From Typhlomys cinereus (taxonomy: Eukaryota; Chordata; Mammalia; Rodentia; Platacanthomyidae): DNA of 64,000 bases. The notes below the pieces were generated by a model. It had not been told where the DNA came from and searched no databases. It saw nothing but the letters and a program-made list of their open reading frames with translations. The stretch is from the NCBI GenBank assembly GCA_023101885.1, contig JALPQD010000394.1:434001-498000 (forward strand), read 5' to 3'. Both the position numbers and the translations under genes were made by a program. Shown here piece after piece: positions 23,080-34,762 of the stretch. The stretch's first letter is position 1, and each line of letters starts with the position of its first letter.

Positions 23080-24167
23080 ATGCCCAAGTCAAAGTGCAAA
23101 TCCATGAGAAACAAAACCCAAGAAGACTAATCTGCTGCCTAAAGATATAACCCCAATATGATAGTTTCCAACCAGAATAAATTCACAGAAAATAGACAAA
23201 AAAGCCAGGCCCAAGATAACTACTTTCAAAGCATGATCATTACCATGATCAATACTATGAAAGAGGAAATCCAGGAGGAATTAAATAACCTCATCAACTA
23301 CTTTGAACAGGAACACAAAGGACACTTGGAGGAGATGAAAAAAACTGTTCAAGAAACAAAAATTGGCAAAAACAATCTCAAGCAGAATTTAAAATTGAAC
23401 TAAAATACAAGTTATCTTCAACCCTTCAATCTGTCTTATTAGCAGAACTAATGAAGCAGAAAACAGAATTTCAGACCTTGAAGACAAAGTGGAAGTATTA
23501 ACCAGTTCAATGGAAGAGGTTGTTAAAGCCAAAAAGATACTCAAAAGGAATATTCAAGAGTTATGGGACACCCTGAAGAAGCCTAACATGCACATTGATG
23601 GAATACCAGAGCAAGAATCCCATAATACCATACCTGAGGAAATTTTTCAAATTTTAATAAGTGAAAACTTCCCTCATCTAAAGAAAGAGCTGCCCATCCA
23701 AATACAAAAAGCATTCCCCACTCAAATAGATAAGACGAAAATAGAAACTCTCCAAGGCAAATAATAGTCAAAACACTCCACATTCAAGACAAAGAAATGT
23801 TGCTGAAAGCTTCAAGGGAAAAAAAGAAAACAAGTCACTTTTAAAGGTAAACCTATTAAAATAACAAATGACTTCTCAATGGAAACAGTAAAAGCAAGAA
23901 GAACTTGGAGAGACTTATTTCAAGTATTGAATGAGCAAAAATGTCAACCCAGGCTGATACACCCAGCAAAACTACCCTTCATGATCAAGGAAGTTATCCA
24001 GCACGAAGACAACTTGAAGGCTTACATGTCTACCAAACTGGCCTTTAAAAAATGCTAGAAATAATACTCAAGCTTGAAGAAAAAGCAAGTGTATCCAGGA
24101 GGACTGAAGAGAAGTATAATACCACCAAAACATAAATATCAAACAATACACTTACAAAAGCCAATAA
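23080..24167 (+). pseudogene. L1 ORF1 pseudogene, element D
   Basis: Starts ATGCCCAAGTCAAAGTGC and ends TAA at 24165-24167. Early frameshifts (before 23158), a break near 23403, and others after 23764 split it. The middle RNA-binding block (IDGIPEQESHNTIPEEIF, about 23597) and C-terminal block (NEQKCQPRLIHPAK, about 23930) are visible. Confidence 0.85.
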
Positions 24168-24175
24168 ACATAAAA

Positions 24176-26128
24176 GAGTCCAGAATTAAAAATAATTTCT
24201 CCATTATTACACTAAATGTCAATGGAATTAACTCATCAATCAAGAGACACAGATTACAAACATGGATTAAAAATCACATCCAATCAATCTGCTGCCTTCA
24301 GGAAGCTCATCTCACCACAGAAGATAGGCATATCCTAAAAATAAAAGGCTGGTCCAGAATTCTTCAAGCTAATGGAAACAGGCAGGGGTAGCCATTATGC
24401 TATTGGACAAAGTGGACTTCAAACCAAAAACAAAATCGTAAGAGGCACAGATCGATACTACATTTTAGTCACAAGTATAATTCACCAGGAAGACTTTACA
24501 ATACTGAACATATGTGCACCTAATACGGGCACCTCCACATTCATTAAACAACCCCTACAGCATCTAAAGAGAGAAATGAACCCCAAAACAATAATTCCTG
24601 GGGATTTCAACACCGCCCTCTCAACATGGGATAGATCAACAGGTCAAAAACTTAACAGAGACACTTTGGAACTTAAACAAACCCTTACTGAAATGGACCT
24701 TACAGATCTCTGTCAAACTTTTCATCCACACACCAATTAATACACATTTTTTTCAGCAGCACATGGAACTTTCTCCAAAATAGATCACATATTAGGCAAC
24801 AAAACGGATCTCCACATATACAGGAAAGTTGAAATTCCAGCCAGTACCCTATCAGAGCACCATGGTGACATCCGAAACACAACCAACAACAGAAAATACA
24901 CTAACTCCTGGAAAATAAACACTATAATGATGAAAGAGAATTAGATTTAGGAAGAAAATACAAAGGAAATTCAAGATTTCCTGAAAGTGAATGATAATGA
25001 AAATATGATTTATCAAAATCTCTGGGACACAATGAAAGCTGTCCTAAGAGGTAAGTTCATAGTTCTTAATGCTTATATCAAAAAAATGAAAACATCACAA
25101 AGAAGTATCTTAACAATGAAGCTTAAAGCTTTAGAGACACTACAGCAATCCTATCCCAAAAGCTGTTGAAGAGAGGAGATTAGCAAAATAAGGAGAGAAA
25201 CATTCAAAATTGAAATTAGGAAAACAATACAGAGAGTTGATCAGTAAAAAAGCTAGTTCTTTGAAAAAATCAATAAGATTGATACATCCCTAACTAAATT
25301 AACCAAAAGCAAGAGAAAGAAAACCCAAATAAACAAAATTAGAAATGAAAATGGAGTTATCACTACAGATACCCAAGAAATCCAGAGAATTATAACATCA
25401 TATTTCAAAAACTTACACTCTGTGAAATTTGATAACACAAAAGAGATGGATGAATTTCTAAGTAAACACAACCTACCTAAATTGAATCAGGAAGTTTTGA
25501 ATTATTTGAATAGTCCTATAACATGAGGAAATCGATAAAGTAATCTGGAATCTTCCCACCAAAAAATGTCTTAGACGAGATGGATTCTGCACAGAGTTCT
25601 ACCAGACATTTAAGGAACAAATATCATCAATACTTCTTAAACTGTTCCATCAAATAGCAAAGGAAAGAACACTACCAAATTCTTTCTATGAGGCTAATAT
25701 CGTAGTTCCAAAATCGAATAAAGATACACTTAAAAAAGAAAACTAGGGCTGGAGAGGTGGCTCAGGGGTTAAACCTCTGCCTTGCAGGCAGAAGGTCCTG
25801 AATTCGGATCTCAGATCCCATGTATAGATGCCAGGCGGAAGCAGGGGCGGCTTGCGCTTCTGGTCCTGGTAGGGCGATGCCTGTGAATCCCGGGGCAGAA
25901 GGCGGTGGAAGCGTCCATGATGGTTCCCGATTTGTCCGTGGTTCTACACACACACATACACACATGCGCGCGCACATACATACGCACACACACACAATTG
26001 AATAAATAATAATAAAAAAAATTAAAAAAAGAAAACTAATGGCCAATCTCTTTGTTGAACACAGATGCATAGATGCTCAACAAAGTCTTAGCAAATCAGA
26101 TTCAAAAACATGTCAAAAAGATTATTTA
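24176..26128 (+). pseudogene. L1 ORF2 N-terminal half, element D
   Basis: The usual ATG is lost (GAGTCCAGAATT). The endonuclease is visible from 24181 with FSIITLNVNGINSSIK and CCLQEAHL, but frameshifted at about 24390. Reverse transcriptase fingers follow (KKCLRRDGFCTEFYQTF near 25563). It is cut by a SINE and then by the next L1. The region is too broken to encode a protein. Confidence 0.85.
25746..26024 (+). mobile_element. B2-like SINE inside L1 ORF2
   Basis: GGGCTGGAGAGGTGGCTCAGG head, B box GAATTCGGATC, family body, then CACACA and GCGCGC-rich tail, AATTGAATAAATAATAATAAA. Flanked by a 14-base duplication, AAAAAAGAAAACTA, at 25732-25745 and 26025-26038, which rejoins the L1 frame when removed. 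Confidence 0.95.
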
Positions 26129-26340
26129 CACCTTTCCCCACACTCCCAGGACATGCCAGTCTGGCCAGGACACACTGCGCCATAGGAAAGCACAACCTGC
26201 TCGCCCCCAAGCCCCAGGTAACCCATTAGTCCCAGCTCCTCCCACCAGCCAGTCAGAGCAGGACCTGTTCCACACCAACTAATTCAGTTCAGTCAAAAGT
26301 ACACAGAAAATGTAAGAAGAGCTTAAGAGATAAAACGACA

Positions 26341-28381
26341 ATGCCCAAGTCAAAGTGCAAATGCATGAGAAACAAAACCCAAGAAAACAAATCTCCCACT
26401 GAAGGAATTAACCCCATAATGATAGACTACAACCAGAACAAATGCATGGAAAATAGCCAAGAAAGCATGAACCAAGATAACGACTTTGAAAACATGATCA
26501 TTACCATGATCAATACTTTGAAAGAGGAAATCTGGGAGAAGTTAAATAACCACATCAACCACTTTGAAGAGGAACACAACATACACTTGGAGGAGTTGAG
26601 AAAAACAGTGCAAAAAAACAAAAATAAGCATAGAGCAGTTAAAACAGCCTCAAGCAGAGTTTAAAACTGAACTAACTGAACTATAGGACAAGTTATCTTC
26701 AACCCAGAACTCAACAGAGAGTCTTATCAGCATAACTACTGAAGCAGAAAATAGAATTTAAGACCTTGAAGACAATGTGGGAGTATTAACCAGCTCAATG
26801 GAAGAGGTTGTTAAAGCCAAAACAATACTCGAGAGAAATATTCAAGAGTTATGGGACACCCTGAAGAAGCCTAACATGAATATTTATGGGATACCAGAGC
26901 ATGAATCCAAAACTCCCAAACCTGAGGAAATTTTTCAAACTATCATCAAGGAAAACTTTCCTCACCTAAAAAAAGAGAGACCCATCCATATAGAAGAGGC
27001 ATTCCACACCCCAAACAGATATGACCAAAATAGAAACTCACCATGGCAAATAATAGTTAAAACACTCCACATTCAAGAAAAGAAATGGTGCTGAGAGCTT
27101 CAAGAGGAAAAAAAAGCCACTTTTAAAGGTAAACCTATTAAAAAACAAATGACTTCTTTTTTTGTTTTTTAATTTCATGAACAATTTTATTGCTTGGCCG
27201 TATCTCATAGTCATCAGCATTACTGCTTTCATGACAAATTTTTTTTTCCTTTGGGGTAGAGGTGCTTGCTTTTTATTTAATTTTTTAATTTTTTATTTTT
27301 TAAACAAAAAAGGGTATTTATTGGTTCACATAACTGAAAAGTCCAGGGAGGATATACTAGCTTCAGGCACAGTTGGATCCAGGTGTACAAACGCTGTCAG
27401 CAGAACTCAAGTCTCTCCCTCTTTCAGCTGTTTGCCTCTGCACTGGCTACATTTCCTGCCTGGCTCATTCAACATGGTAGATTCTGATGGCTTCAGTTTT
27501 TCATTCTACAAAGCAAAAGTACCTCAGTAAAAAGAACTTCTCCATGATTGAGTAAAACCCCCAAGGTAGAGTTTCACTAAACAAACTTGAATCATTCCTG
27601 ATTGACATGGTGGTTATTTTTTTAAATATTTTTTATTATTATTTCCGCTCATACAAACTTAATAGGTACACTGGTTCCCTCCCTCCCTCCTCCTCCCACC
27701 CAACCTCCTACTCCCCCTCCCCTCACCCCTTCCTCCCCATCCCCCCACTGCCTCCTGTCCCAATTCCCAGAGTTCTTTAATGTGCATCCCTGACTCTCCT
27801 CTGGGCCCTCCTCTCCGATGATGTACAAAGACCCAGTGGTATTTCCCTGAACCCTTTCCTGTGTTCCCCTTAAGGATAGGAACACTACTGTGGCTGCCAA
27901 TCCCTTGCCTCCAAGGATCTTGGTGCCTTTAGCAGATGCCAGACTTTGTGAGGTCAATAGTGTGTTGGACATTGCACATGGCATGCAAAGTCCAATTATG
28001 ATTGCTTCGACCCTAACTTGTGTGGAGTATCTTGCAAATCATTGCTCCTCCCATCCTTTTGCTCTTACAATGACTTCTTAATGGAAACAATAAAAGCAAG
28101 AAGAGCTTGGAGAGACATACTTCAAGTATTGAATGAGCAAAAATGTCAACCCAGGCTGATATACCCTGCAAAACTATCTGTCATGATCAAGGGAGTAAGA
28201 AAAATTTTCCAGGGCAAAGACAACTTGAAGGGATACATGTCCACCAAACCAGGACTTCAAGAAATGCTAGAAATGATGCTCATGCTTGAAAAAAAAACAC
28301 AAGCATATCCAGGAGAATAGAAGGGAAGTATTAAACCACCAAAACCTAAAAGTGAAACTATACACTTACAAGAGCCACTAA
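26341..28381 (+). pseudogene. L1 ORF1 pseudogene, element E, split by insertion
   Basis: Starts ATGCCCAAGTC with MPKSKCKCMRNKTQENKSP. The coiled-coil part is open for 107 codons, then shifted; the RNA-binding block is open at 26777-27094 (IYGIPEHESK). The insertion at 27159-28068 divides the C-terminal domain, which resumes with METIKARRAWRDILQVLN and ends TAA at 28379-28381 after an in-frame TAG at 28318-28320. Confidence 0.85.
27159..28068 (-). mobile_element. L1 tail insertion carrying non-L1 3' sequence (candidate 3' transduction)
   Basis: On the minus strand: L1 3'UTR (28068-27650) with polypurine tract, the L1 end GGAAATAATAATAAAAAATA (27648-27612), about 440 bases of non-L1 sequence (27610-27172), then poly(A). 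AATAAA sits about 14 bases before that poly(A) (27191-27186). The whole block is bounded by an 11-base duplication, AATGACTTCTT, at 27148-27158 and 28069-28079, so it entered as one unit. Such read-through past a weak L1 poly(A) signal is the known mechanism of 3' transduction. A second AATAAA (GAACCAATAAATACCC) lies mid-segment near 27315-27330. Confidence 0.8.
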
Positions 28382-28416
28382 ACATAAAAAGTGTCCAGAA
28401 TTAAAAATAATTTCTC

Positions 28417-29290
28417 ATCCTCCCCTCCTTCCACCCACCCAGTAAGCTAGGTCGCTCCCTCGCTCGTGGTCCAGGTAAGGCGCCTTGCTTCCCAAGTATT
28501 TCCCACCAGCACAGATTATCCTCTCCTCCCAGGCTTTTCCACCACCCAGCCTGAGTAATGGCCAACCTGCCCAGGGCTTGGGTGGACCACTGGCCACACC
28601 ATAAGTCCCAGGTAAACCACACTGATTCTCCTTCACCTCTCCCCCACTTCTGCCTGTCCAGTAAGCTAGGTTGCTCCCTTGCTCACGGTCCAGGTAAGGC
28701 ACCCTGCTTCCCAGGTATTTCCCCCCAGCACCCAGGTCATCCTCTCTTCCCAGCCTTTTCCCCAGCCCCTCTGTCTCTCCCGCCCACATGGGACAGTACT
28801 TACTCTTGGTCCTCCATCCCAGGTAAATTCCACGAGCCCCTAGGTCACACCTTGTCCCAGCTCCTCACACCAGCCAGCCTGAGCAACAGTCAGGCTGCCT
28901 CAGGTTTGCCTAGGCCGTGCCCCAGGTCCCAGCCCCTCTGTCCCTCCCACCCACCTGTGACAGGATTTGCTCTGGGTCTGCCATCACAGGTAAGTTTCAC
29001 CAGCTCTCAGGTCACACTTTGTTCCAGCTGCTCCCCACTAGCTAGACTGAGCAACACCCAGGCTGCCTCGAGTTTGCTTGGGCCACTCCCCAGGTCCCAG
29101 CCCCTTTGTTCCTCCTGCCCACCTGCCCGCCTGCCTGGGACAGGACTTGCTCAAGGTTCTCCATCCTAGATAAGTTCCACCAGTGCCCAGGTCATCCCTT
29201 GTCCCAGCTCCTCCCACCAGCCAGCCTGAGCAACACCCAGACTGCCTGGGGCTTGTGTGGGTCACTAAACCCAGTCCTAGGTCCCAGATG
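28417..29290 (+). promoter_or_regulatory. Tandem 5'UTR monomer array of L1 element F
   Basis: Two units of about 220 bases start with CCAGTAAGCTAGGT (near 28438 and 28658), followed by three of about 170 bases containing CAGCCCCTCTGTCTCTCC-like blocks (near 28763, 28928 and 29097). Nearly every unit carries a CAGGTAAG-type motif. Rodent L1 promoters are built from such monomers. Long plus- and minus-strand open frames here are GC-composition artefacts. Confidence 0.75.
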
Positions 29291-29868
29291 AAGAATTCTG
29301 CCATCTTCATCAGCCCCTCTGCCCCTCCGGCCTGCTGGGGACCCTCACTTGTGGTCGAGGGAGGACACACTGCAATTCAGAATTCAACAGAGTCCAAAGG
29401 AAACTCAAGCAAAACTCTAGGGGACAAAGGCCATACATCTGAAGTCCTCTAAAATCATCCTATCACATGGGAGAGATTCTTCACTTCCAGCCCAAAGATA
29501 AGTAAACGTTATATTTTTACCATCCTGCTCCTTTCAAGTATCAATCACTGTAGATTATCGTTTCCAAATAGCAACCCCCAAAACATATACAACTTCAGGG
29601 ATTATACCACTCACCCTCACATACCACCAAAGTACAAAATCATAAAAGTGCACTACCATACCAATATTCACCCCCTGTCTACTAAACCTGACTTAACTGA
29701 TGTACTAACAGTCTAATAACCTCATCTAGGAAATAACAATAATAACAGACAAAAGTACTCAACTCCAAGGCAAACAATAGTAATAACTGGACGAGAGTAG
29801 TAATACCAATTAAATCAGTTCAGTCAAAAACACATAGAAAGTGAAAGGTCCTAAGAGACAAAACAGCA

Positions 29869-30980
29869 ATGCCAAAGTCAAAGTGAAGATCCATGGGAAA
29901 TAAAACCTAAGAAGACAAATTTCCCACCAAAGTATTAACCCCAAAATGATGTATTCCAACCAGGACAAATTCAAAGAAAATAGCCAAGAAAATCAGACTC
30001 AAGATAAAGACTCTCAAAGTATGATCATTACCATGATCAATACTATGAAAGAGGAAATCCGGGAGGAGTTAAACAACTGCATAAACCACTTTGAACAGGA
30101 ACACAACAGACACTTGGAGGAGGTGAGAAAAACAGTTCAAGAAACAAAAATAGGCATAGAACAATTAAAACAGTCTCAGGCAGAGTTTAAAATTCAACTG
30201 AAAGACAAGTTATGTTCAAGCCAGAACTCAACAGACAGTCTAATCATCACAACTAATGAAGCAGAAAATAGAATTTCAGATCTTGAAGACAAAGTGGGAG
30301 TATTAATCAGCTCAATGGACGAGGCTGCTAAAGCCAAAAAGATACTTGAGAGGAATATTCAAGAGTTATGGGACACCCTGAAGAAGCCTAACAAGCGCAT
30401 TCATGGAATACCAGAGCAAGAATCCCATAATAACACACCTGAGGACATTTTTCAAATAATCATAAATGAAAACTTTCCTCATTTAAAGAATGAGAGGCCC
30501 ATCCAAATACAAGAGTCATTTGCCATCCCAAACAGATAAGACCAAAATAGAAACTCGCCATGGCAAATAATAGTTAAAACATTCCACATTCAAGACAAAG
30601 AAAAGGTGCTGAGAGCTTCAAGGGAAAAAAAAAAACAAGTCACTTTTAAAGGTAAACCTCTTTAAATAAAAAATAACTTCTCATCAAAAACAGTAAAAGC
30701 AAGGAGACATTGGAGAGATACTTCAAGTATTAAATGAGCAAAAATTTCAATCCAGGCTGATATATCTGGCAAAATTATCTGTCATGATCAAGGGGGAAAG
30801 AAAAGTTTTCCAGCACAACGACAACTTAAAGGCTTACATTACTATCAAACCAGGCCTTTAAAAATGTTAGAAATGATACTCAAGCTTGAAGAAAAAAACA
30901 AACATATCAAGGAAGACAGAAGGGAAGTATAATACCAACAAGACCTAAAAGTCAAAAAATATACTTACAAAAGCCACTAA
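29869..30980 (+). pseudogene. L1 ORF1 pseudogene, element F
   Basis: ATGCCAAAGTCAAAGTGA: a stop at codon 6 where other copies have TGC. From 29946 a 197-codon open segment holds the coiled coil (EEIREELNNCINHFEQEHNR) and RNA-binding middle (RIHGIPEQESHNNTPEDIF). Beyond 30540 the frame is broken, with a stop just after the second block. Ends TAA at 30978-30980. Confidence 0.85.
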
Positions 30981-30989
30981 ACATAAAAA

Positions 30990-33900
30990 ATGTCTGGAAT
31001 TAAAAATAACTTCTCCATTTTAACACATTAAATGTGAATGAAATTATCTCACTGGTCAAGAGACACAGGTTATAAACTTCTGCCTTCAGGAAACTCATCT
31101 CACCACAGAAGATAGGCAAATCCTAAAAATAAAAGGCTGGTCCAAAATTCTGCAAGGTAATGGAACCAGGAAACAGGCAGGGATAGCCATTATGATGTCA
31201 GACAAAGTGAACTTCAAACCAAAAAAATCACAAGAGACACAGATGTATACTGCATTTTATTCACAGGTACAATTCTCCAGGAATACTTCACAATACTGAA
31301 CATATATGTGCCCAATATGGACACCTCCACATTCATTAAGCAAAACTTACAGCATCTAAAGCAAGAAATCAACCTCAAAACGATAATTCTTGGGGATTTC
31401 AACACTGCCCTCTCAACATGGGATAGATCAACAGGTGAAAAGCTTAACAGAGACACTTTGGAACTTAATCAAACCCTTAAAGAAATGGACCTTACAGATC
31501 TCTCAAACTTTTCATCCACACACCAAAGAACAAACATTTTTCTCAGCAACATGGAACATTCTCCAAAATAGATCACATAGTTGGCCACAAAAAGAATCTC
31601 CACATATACTGGAAAGTTCAAATTCTAGCCAGTACCCTCTCAAACCACCATAGTCTAAAGATTGACATCCACAACACAATAAACAACAGAAAATACATTA
31701 ACTCCTAGAAACTTAACACTGTTATGCTGAACGAGAATTTGTTTCAGGAATAAATTAAAAAGGAAATTCGAGATTTCCTGAAAATGGACGATAATGAAAA
31801 TACAACTTATCAAAATCTTTGGGATACAATGAAGCTGTCCAAAGAGGTAAGTTCATAGCTCTTAATGCCTACATCAAAAAAATAGAAACATCACAAATAA
31901 ATAACAACGCAGCTCAAGGCTTTAGAGACACTAGAGCAATCTGATCCCAAAAGCAGCAGAAGAGAGGAGATTAGCAAAATAAGGGGAGAAATATCCAAAA
32001 TTAAGATTAAGAAAACGATAAAGAGGATCAACCAGTCAAAAAGTTGGTTCTTGGAAAAAATCAATAAAATTGATCCACTCCTAGCTAAATTAACCAAAAG
32101 CAAGAGAGAGAAAACCCAAATTAACAAAATTAGAAATGTAAATGGAGTTATCACTACTGATACCCAAGAAATTCAGAATATTATATTGTCATATTGCAAA
32201 AACTTATACTATGTCAAATTTGACAACACAAAAGAAATGGATGAATTCCTAAGTAAGCGCAACTTAGTGAAATTGAATCAGGAAGTTGTGATGCATTTAA
32301 ATAGTTCTATAATGTGAGGAAATCAATGAAGTAATCTCAAATCTTTCCACCAAAAAATGTCCTGGAATAGATGGATTCAGCACAGAGTTCTACCAGACAT
32401 TTAAGGAGCTAATAACAACAATACCCTTTAAACTATTCCATCAAACAGCAAAGGAACACTACCATATTCTTTCTCTGAAGCTAATATCGTCTTAATCCCA
32501 AAACCTAATAAAGATATACTTTAAAAAGAAATGTATAGGCCAATCTCTCTGATGGACACAGAGGCAAAGATTCTCAACAAAGTCTTAGCAAATCGGATTC
32601 AAAAATATATCACAAAGATCATTTACGGGGGTCAAATAGGCTTTATACCAGGCACACAAGGTTGGTTCAACATACGTAAATCAATAAATGTAATTCACCC
32701 TATAAAACCCTCCAAAGTCCAAGACCACATGATACTCTCCACAGACACAGAAAAAGCTTTTGACAAGATCCAATAACCCTTGATGATCAAAAACCCTAGA
32801 GACAGTTGAAATGGAAGGAATCTTTGTCAACATAATAAAAGCTGTATACAAGGCAACAACAAGGATTATACTCAATGAGGAAAAAATTGAAGCATTCCCG
32901 CTTTGATCATGAACTAGATAAAGCTGTGCATTCTCACAACTTCTACTCAATATTGTATTTGAACTCTTAGCTGATGACATAAGATAAGAAAGGGGCATGA
33001 AAGGGATTCAAATTGGCAAGAAAGAAGTCAAGTTATCTCTATTTGCAGATGACATGATCTTATACCTGAATGATCCCAAAAATTCCACCAGGAAGCTCCT
33101 GGAACTAATACAGAAGTTCAGCAGGGTGGCGGGATACAAAATAAATGTCCAAAAATCAGTGGCCGTCCTATATGCCTACAATGAAAGAAGTGAAAAAGCA
33201 CTGAGAGAAACAATCCCATTTAATATGGCCCCTAAAAAAAAAGAAATATCTTGGTATAAACCTAAACAAGGAAGTAAGAGACCTTTATGATGAAAACTTT
33301 AAATCCTTAAAGAAAGAAATTACAGAAGACTCCAGAAGGTGGAAAGACCTCCCATGTTCCTGGATTGGCAGAATCAACATTGTAAAAATGACCATTCTAC
33401 CAAAGGCAATATACAAACTCAACGCTATACCAATCAGAATCCCAAAGCAATTCTTTCAAGAGGTTGATGAAACAATCTCAAAATTCATATGGAGGCACAA
33501 AAGACCCAGGATAGCAAAGACAATCCTGAGTAACAAAAACACTGCTGGAAGGATCACCATAACAAACAAACTACAAATCCATAGTTATAAAAACAGCCTG
33601 GTACTGGCTCCAAAATAGACACACAGATCAATGGATAAGAATTGAAGAACCAGATATAAGCCCACACAACTACAGCCATTTGATCTTTCACAAAGGGGCC
33701 CAAAGAATCCAATGGAAAAAGAACAGCATCTTCAACAAATGGTGCTGGCAAAACTAGATCTCCACATGCAGAAGATTAAAGCTGGACCCGTACTTGTCAC
33801 CTTGTACAAGACTTAATTCCAAATGGATCAAGGACCTTAATTTAAGGCCAGAGACTATAAAATCCATATTTGAAAGGATAGGGAACTCCCTCGAGCTGAT

Positions 33901-34762
33901 TGAACTAGGCCAACAGTTCCTCAACAGACATCCAATGACACAGTCAATGCTACCAACTCTCAACAGTTGGGATCTTGTGAAATTAAAGATCTTCTGTTCA
34001 GATAAAGAGATTGTCACACGAGCTCAAAGGCAACCCACAGGATGGGAGAAAATCTTCACTATCCACACATCTGACAGAGCTCTGCTGTCCAGAGTGCACA
34101 AAGAACTTAGAAAACTAAACACCAAGGAAACCAATGGCCCAATTAAAAAAATGGGTCCTGGAACTTAAAAGAAACTTTACTAGGGATGAAATTAAAATGT
34201 CTAACAAATATCTTAAAAAATGCTCCACTTCCTTAGCCATCAGGGAAATGCAAATCAAAACTTCCCTGAGATATCATCTCACCCCGGTCAGGATGGCAAA
34301 AATCCACAATACAAACAACAACAAATGCTGGAGAGGAAGTGGAGAGAGGGGAACTCTCCTACATTGCTGGTGGGAATGCAGGCTCATACAGCCACTCTGG
34401 CGAGCCGTCTGGAGATTCTTAAAGAAATTAAAGGTTGAAATGCCATATGACCCTGCGATTCCACTTTGGGAATAACCCCTCATGCAGCAGAGGTTCACCT
34501 CGATAGCATAAGCCCGAACATGTTCACAGCAGCCTTGTTTACAATAGCAAAGTCATGGAATCAACCCAAATGTCCAACAGTTGACGAGTGGATAAGGAAA
34601 CAGTGGTACATCTATACAATGGAGTACTACTCAGCCATCAAAAATGATGAATTACTGGAATTTTCCAGGAAATGGATGTCATTAGAAACAATTATATTGA
34701 GTTAAGTATCCCACATCCAGGAAATTAAGTGCCGTATGTACTCCGTAATAGGTGGCTCCTAG
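30990..34762 (+). pseudogene. L1 ORF2 pseudogene, element F
   Basis: ATGTCTGGAATT start retained. The endonuclease has a small deletion near 31078 and several shifts. Recognisable blocks: TFHPHTKEQTFFSA (31540), [21 protein letters not shown] (32535), [12 protein letters not shown] (about 33045), [18 protein letters not shown] (33478), [18 protein letters not shown] (34330). The catalytic region is open over 32997-33290, but the protein is split into many frames. Confidence 0.88.

Larger units (their letters stand above)
21650..26128 (+). mobile_element. L1 (element D): duplicated 5'UTR, ORF1, ORF2 to mid reverse transcriptase
   Basis: Order: GC-rich 5'UTR (21650-22060), AT-rich spacer (22080-22430), a second 5'UTR unit (22443-22640) with its own spacer (22680-23030), ORF1 (23080-24167) and ORF2 (from about 24176). 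It stops abruptly at GATTATTTACA (26128), where another L1 5'UTR begins. A SINE is inserted at 25746-26024. No 3' end that clearly belongs to it was found. Confidence 0.85.
26129..28416 (+). mobile_element. L1 5' piece (element E): short 5'UTR, ORF1, first bases of ORF2
   Basis: Starts CCTTTCCCCACACTCCC, like the 5' ends at 1937 and 54359, with CCCCAGGTAACCC and then TAATTCAGTTCAGTCAAAAG directly before ORF1 (no long spacer). ORF1 is interrupted by a 910-base insertion. ORF2 sequence is visible only for about 22 bases (28395-28416) before a new L1 5'UTR. It may continue at 38082, where ORF2 resumes about 75 bases further on. Confidence 0.75.

Noticed and set aside
26129..28416. Third proven ORF1-only L1
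   Set aside because: It stops after the ORF2 start, but ORF2 could resume at 38082 with only about 75 bases missing and no TSD closes it at 28416. It is kept only as supporting the shared short 5'UTR type.
28415..29370. Overlapping 100-200 residue Pro/Ser-rich and Gly-rich open frames on both strands
   Set aside because: They come from tandem L1 5'UTR monomers. The repeats explain them, and no coding evidence was seen.
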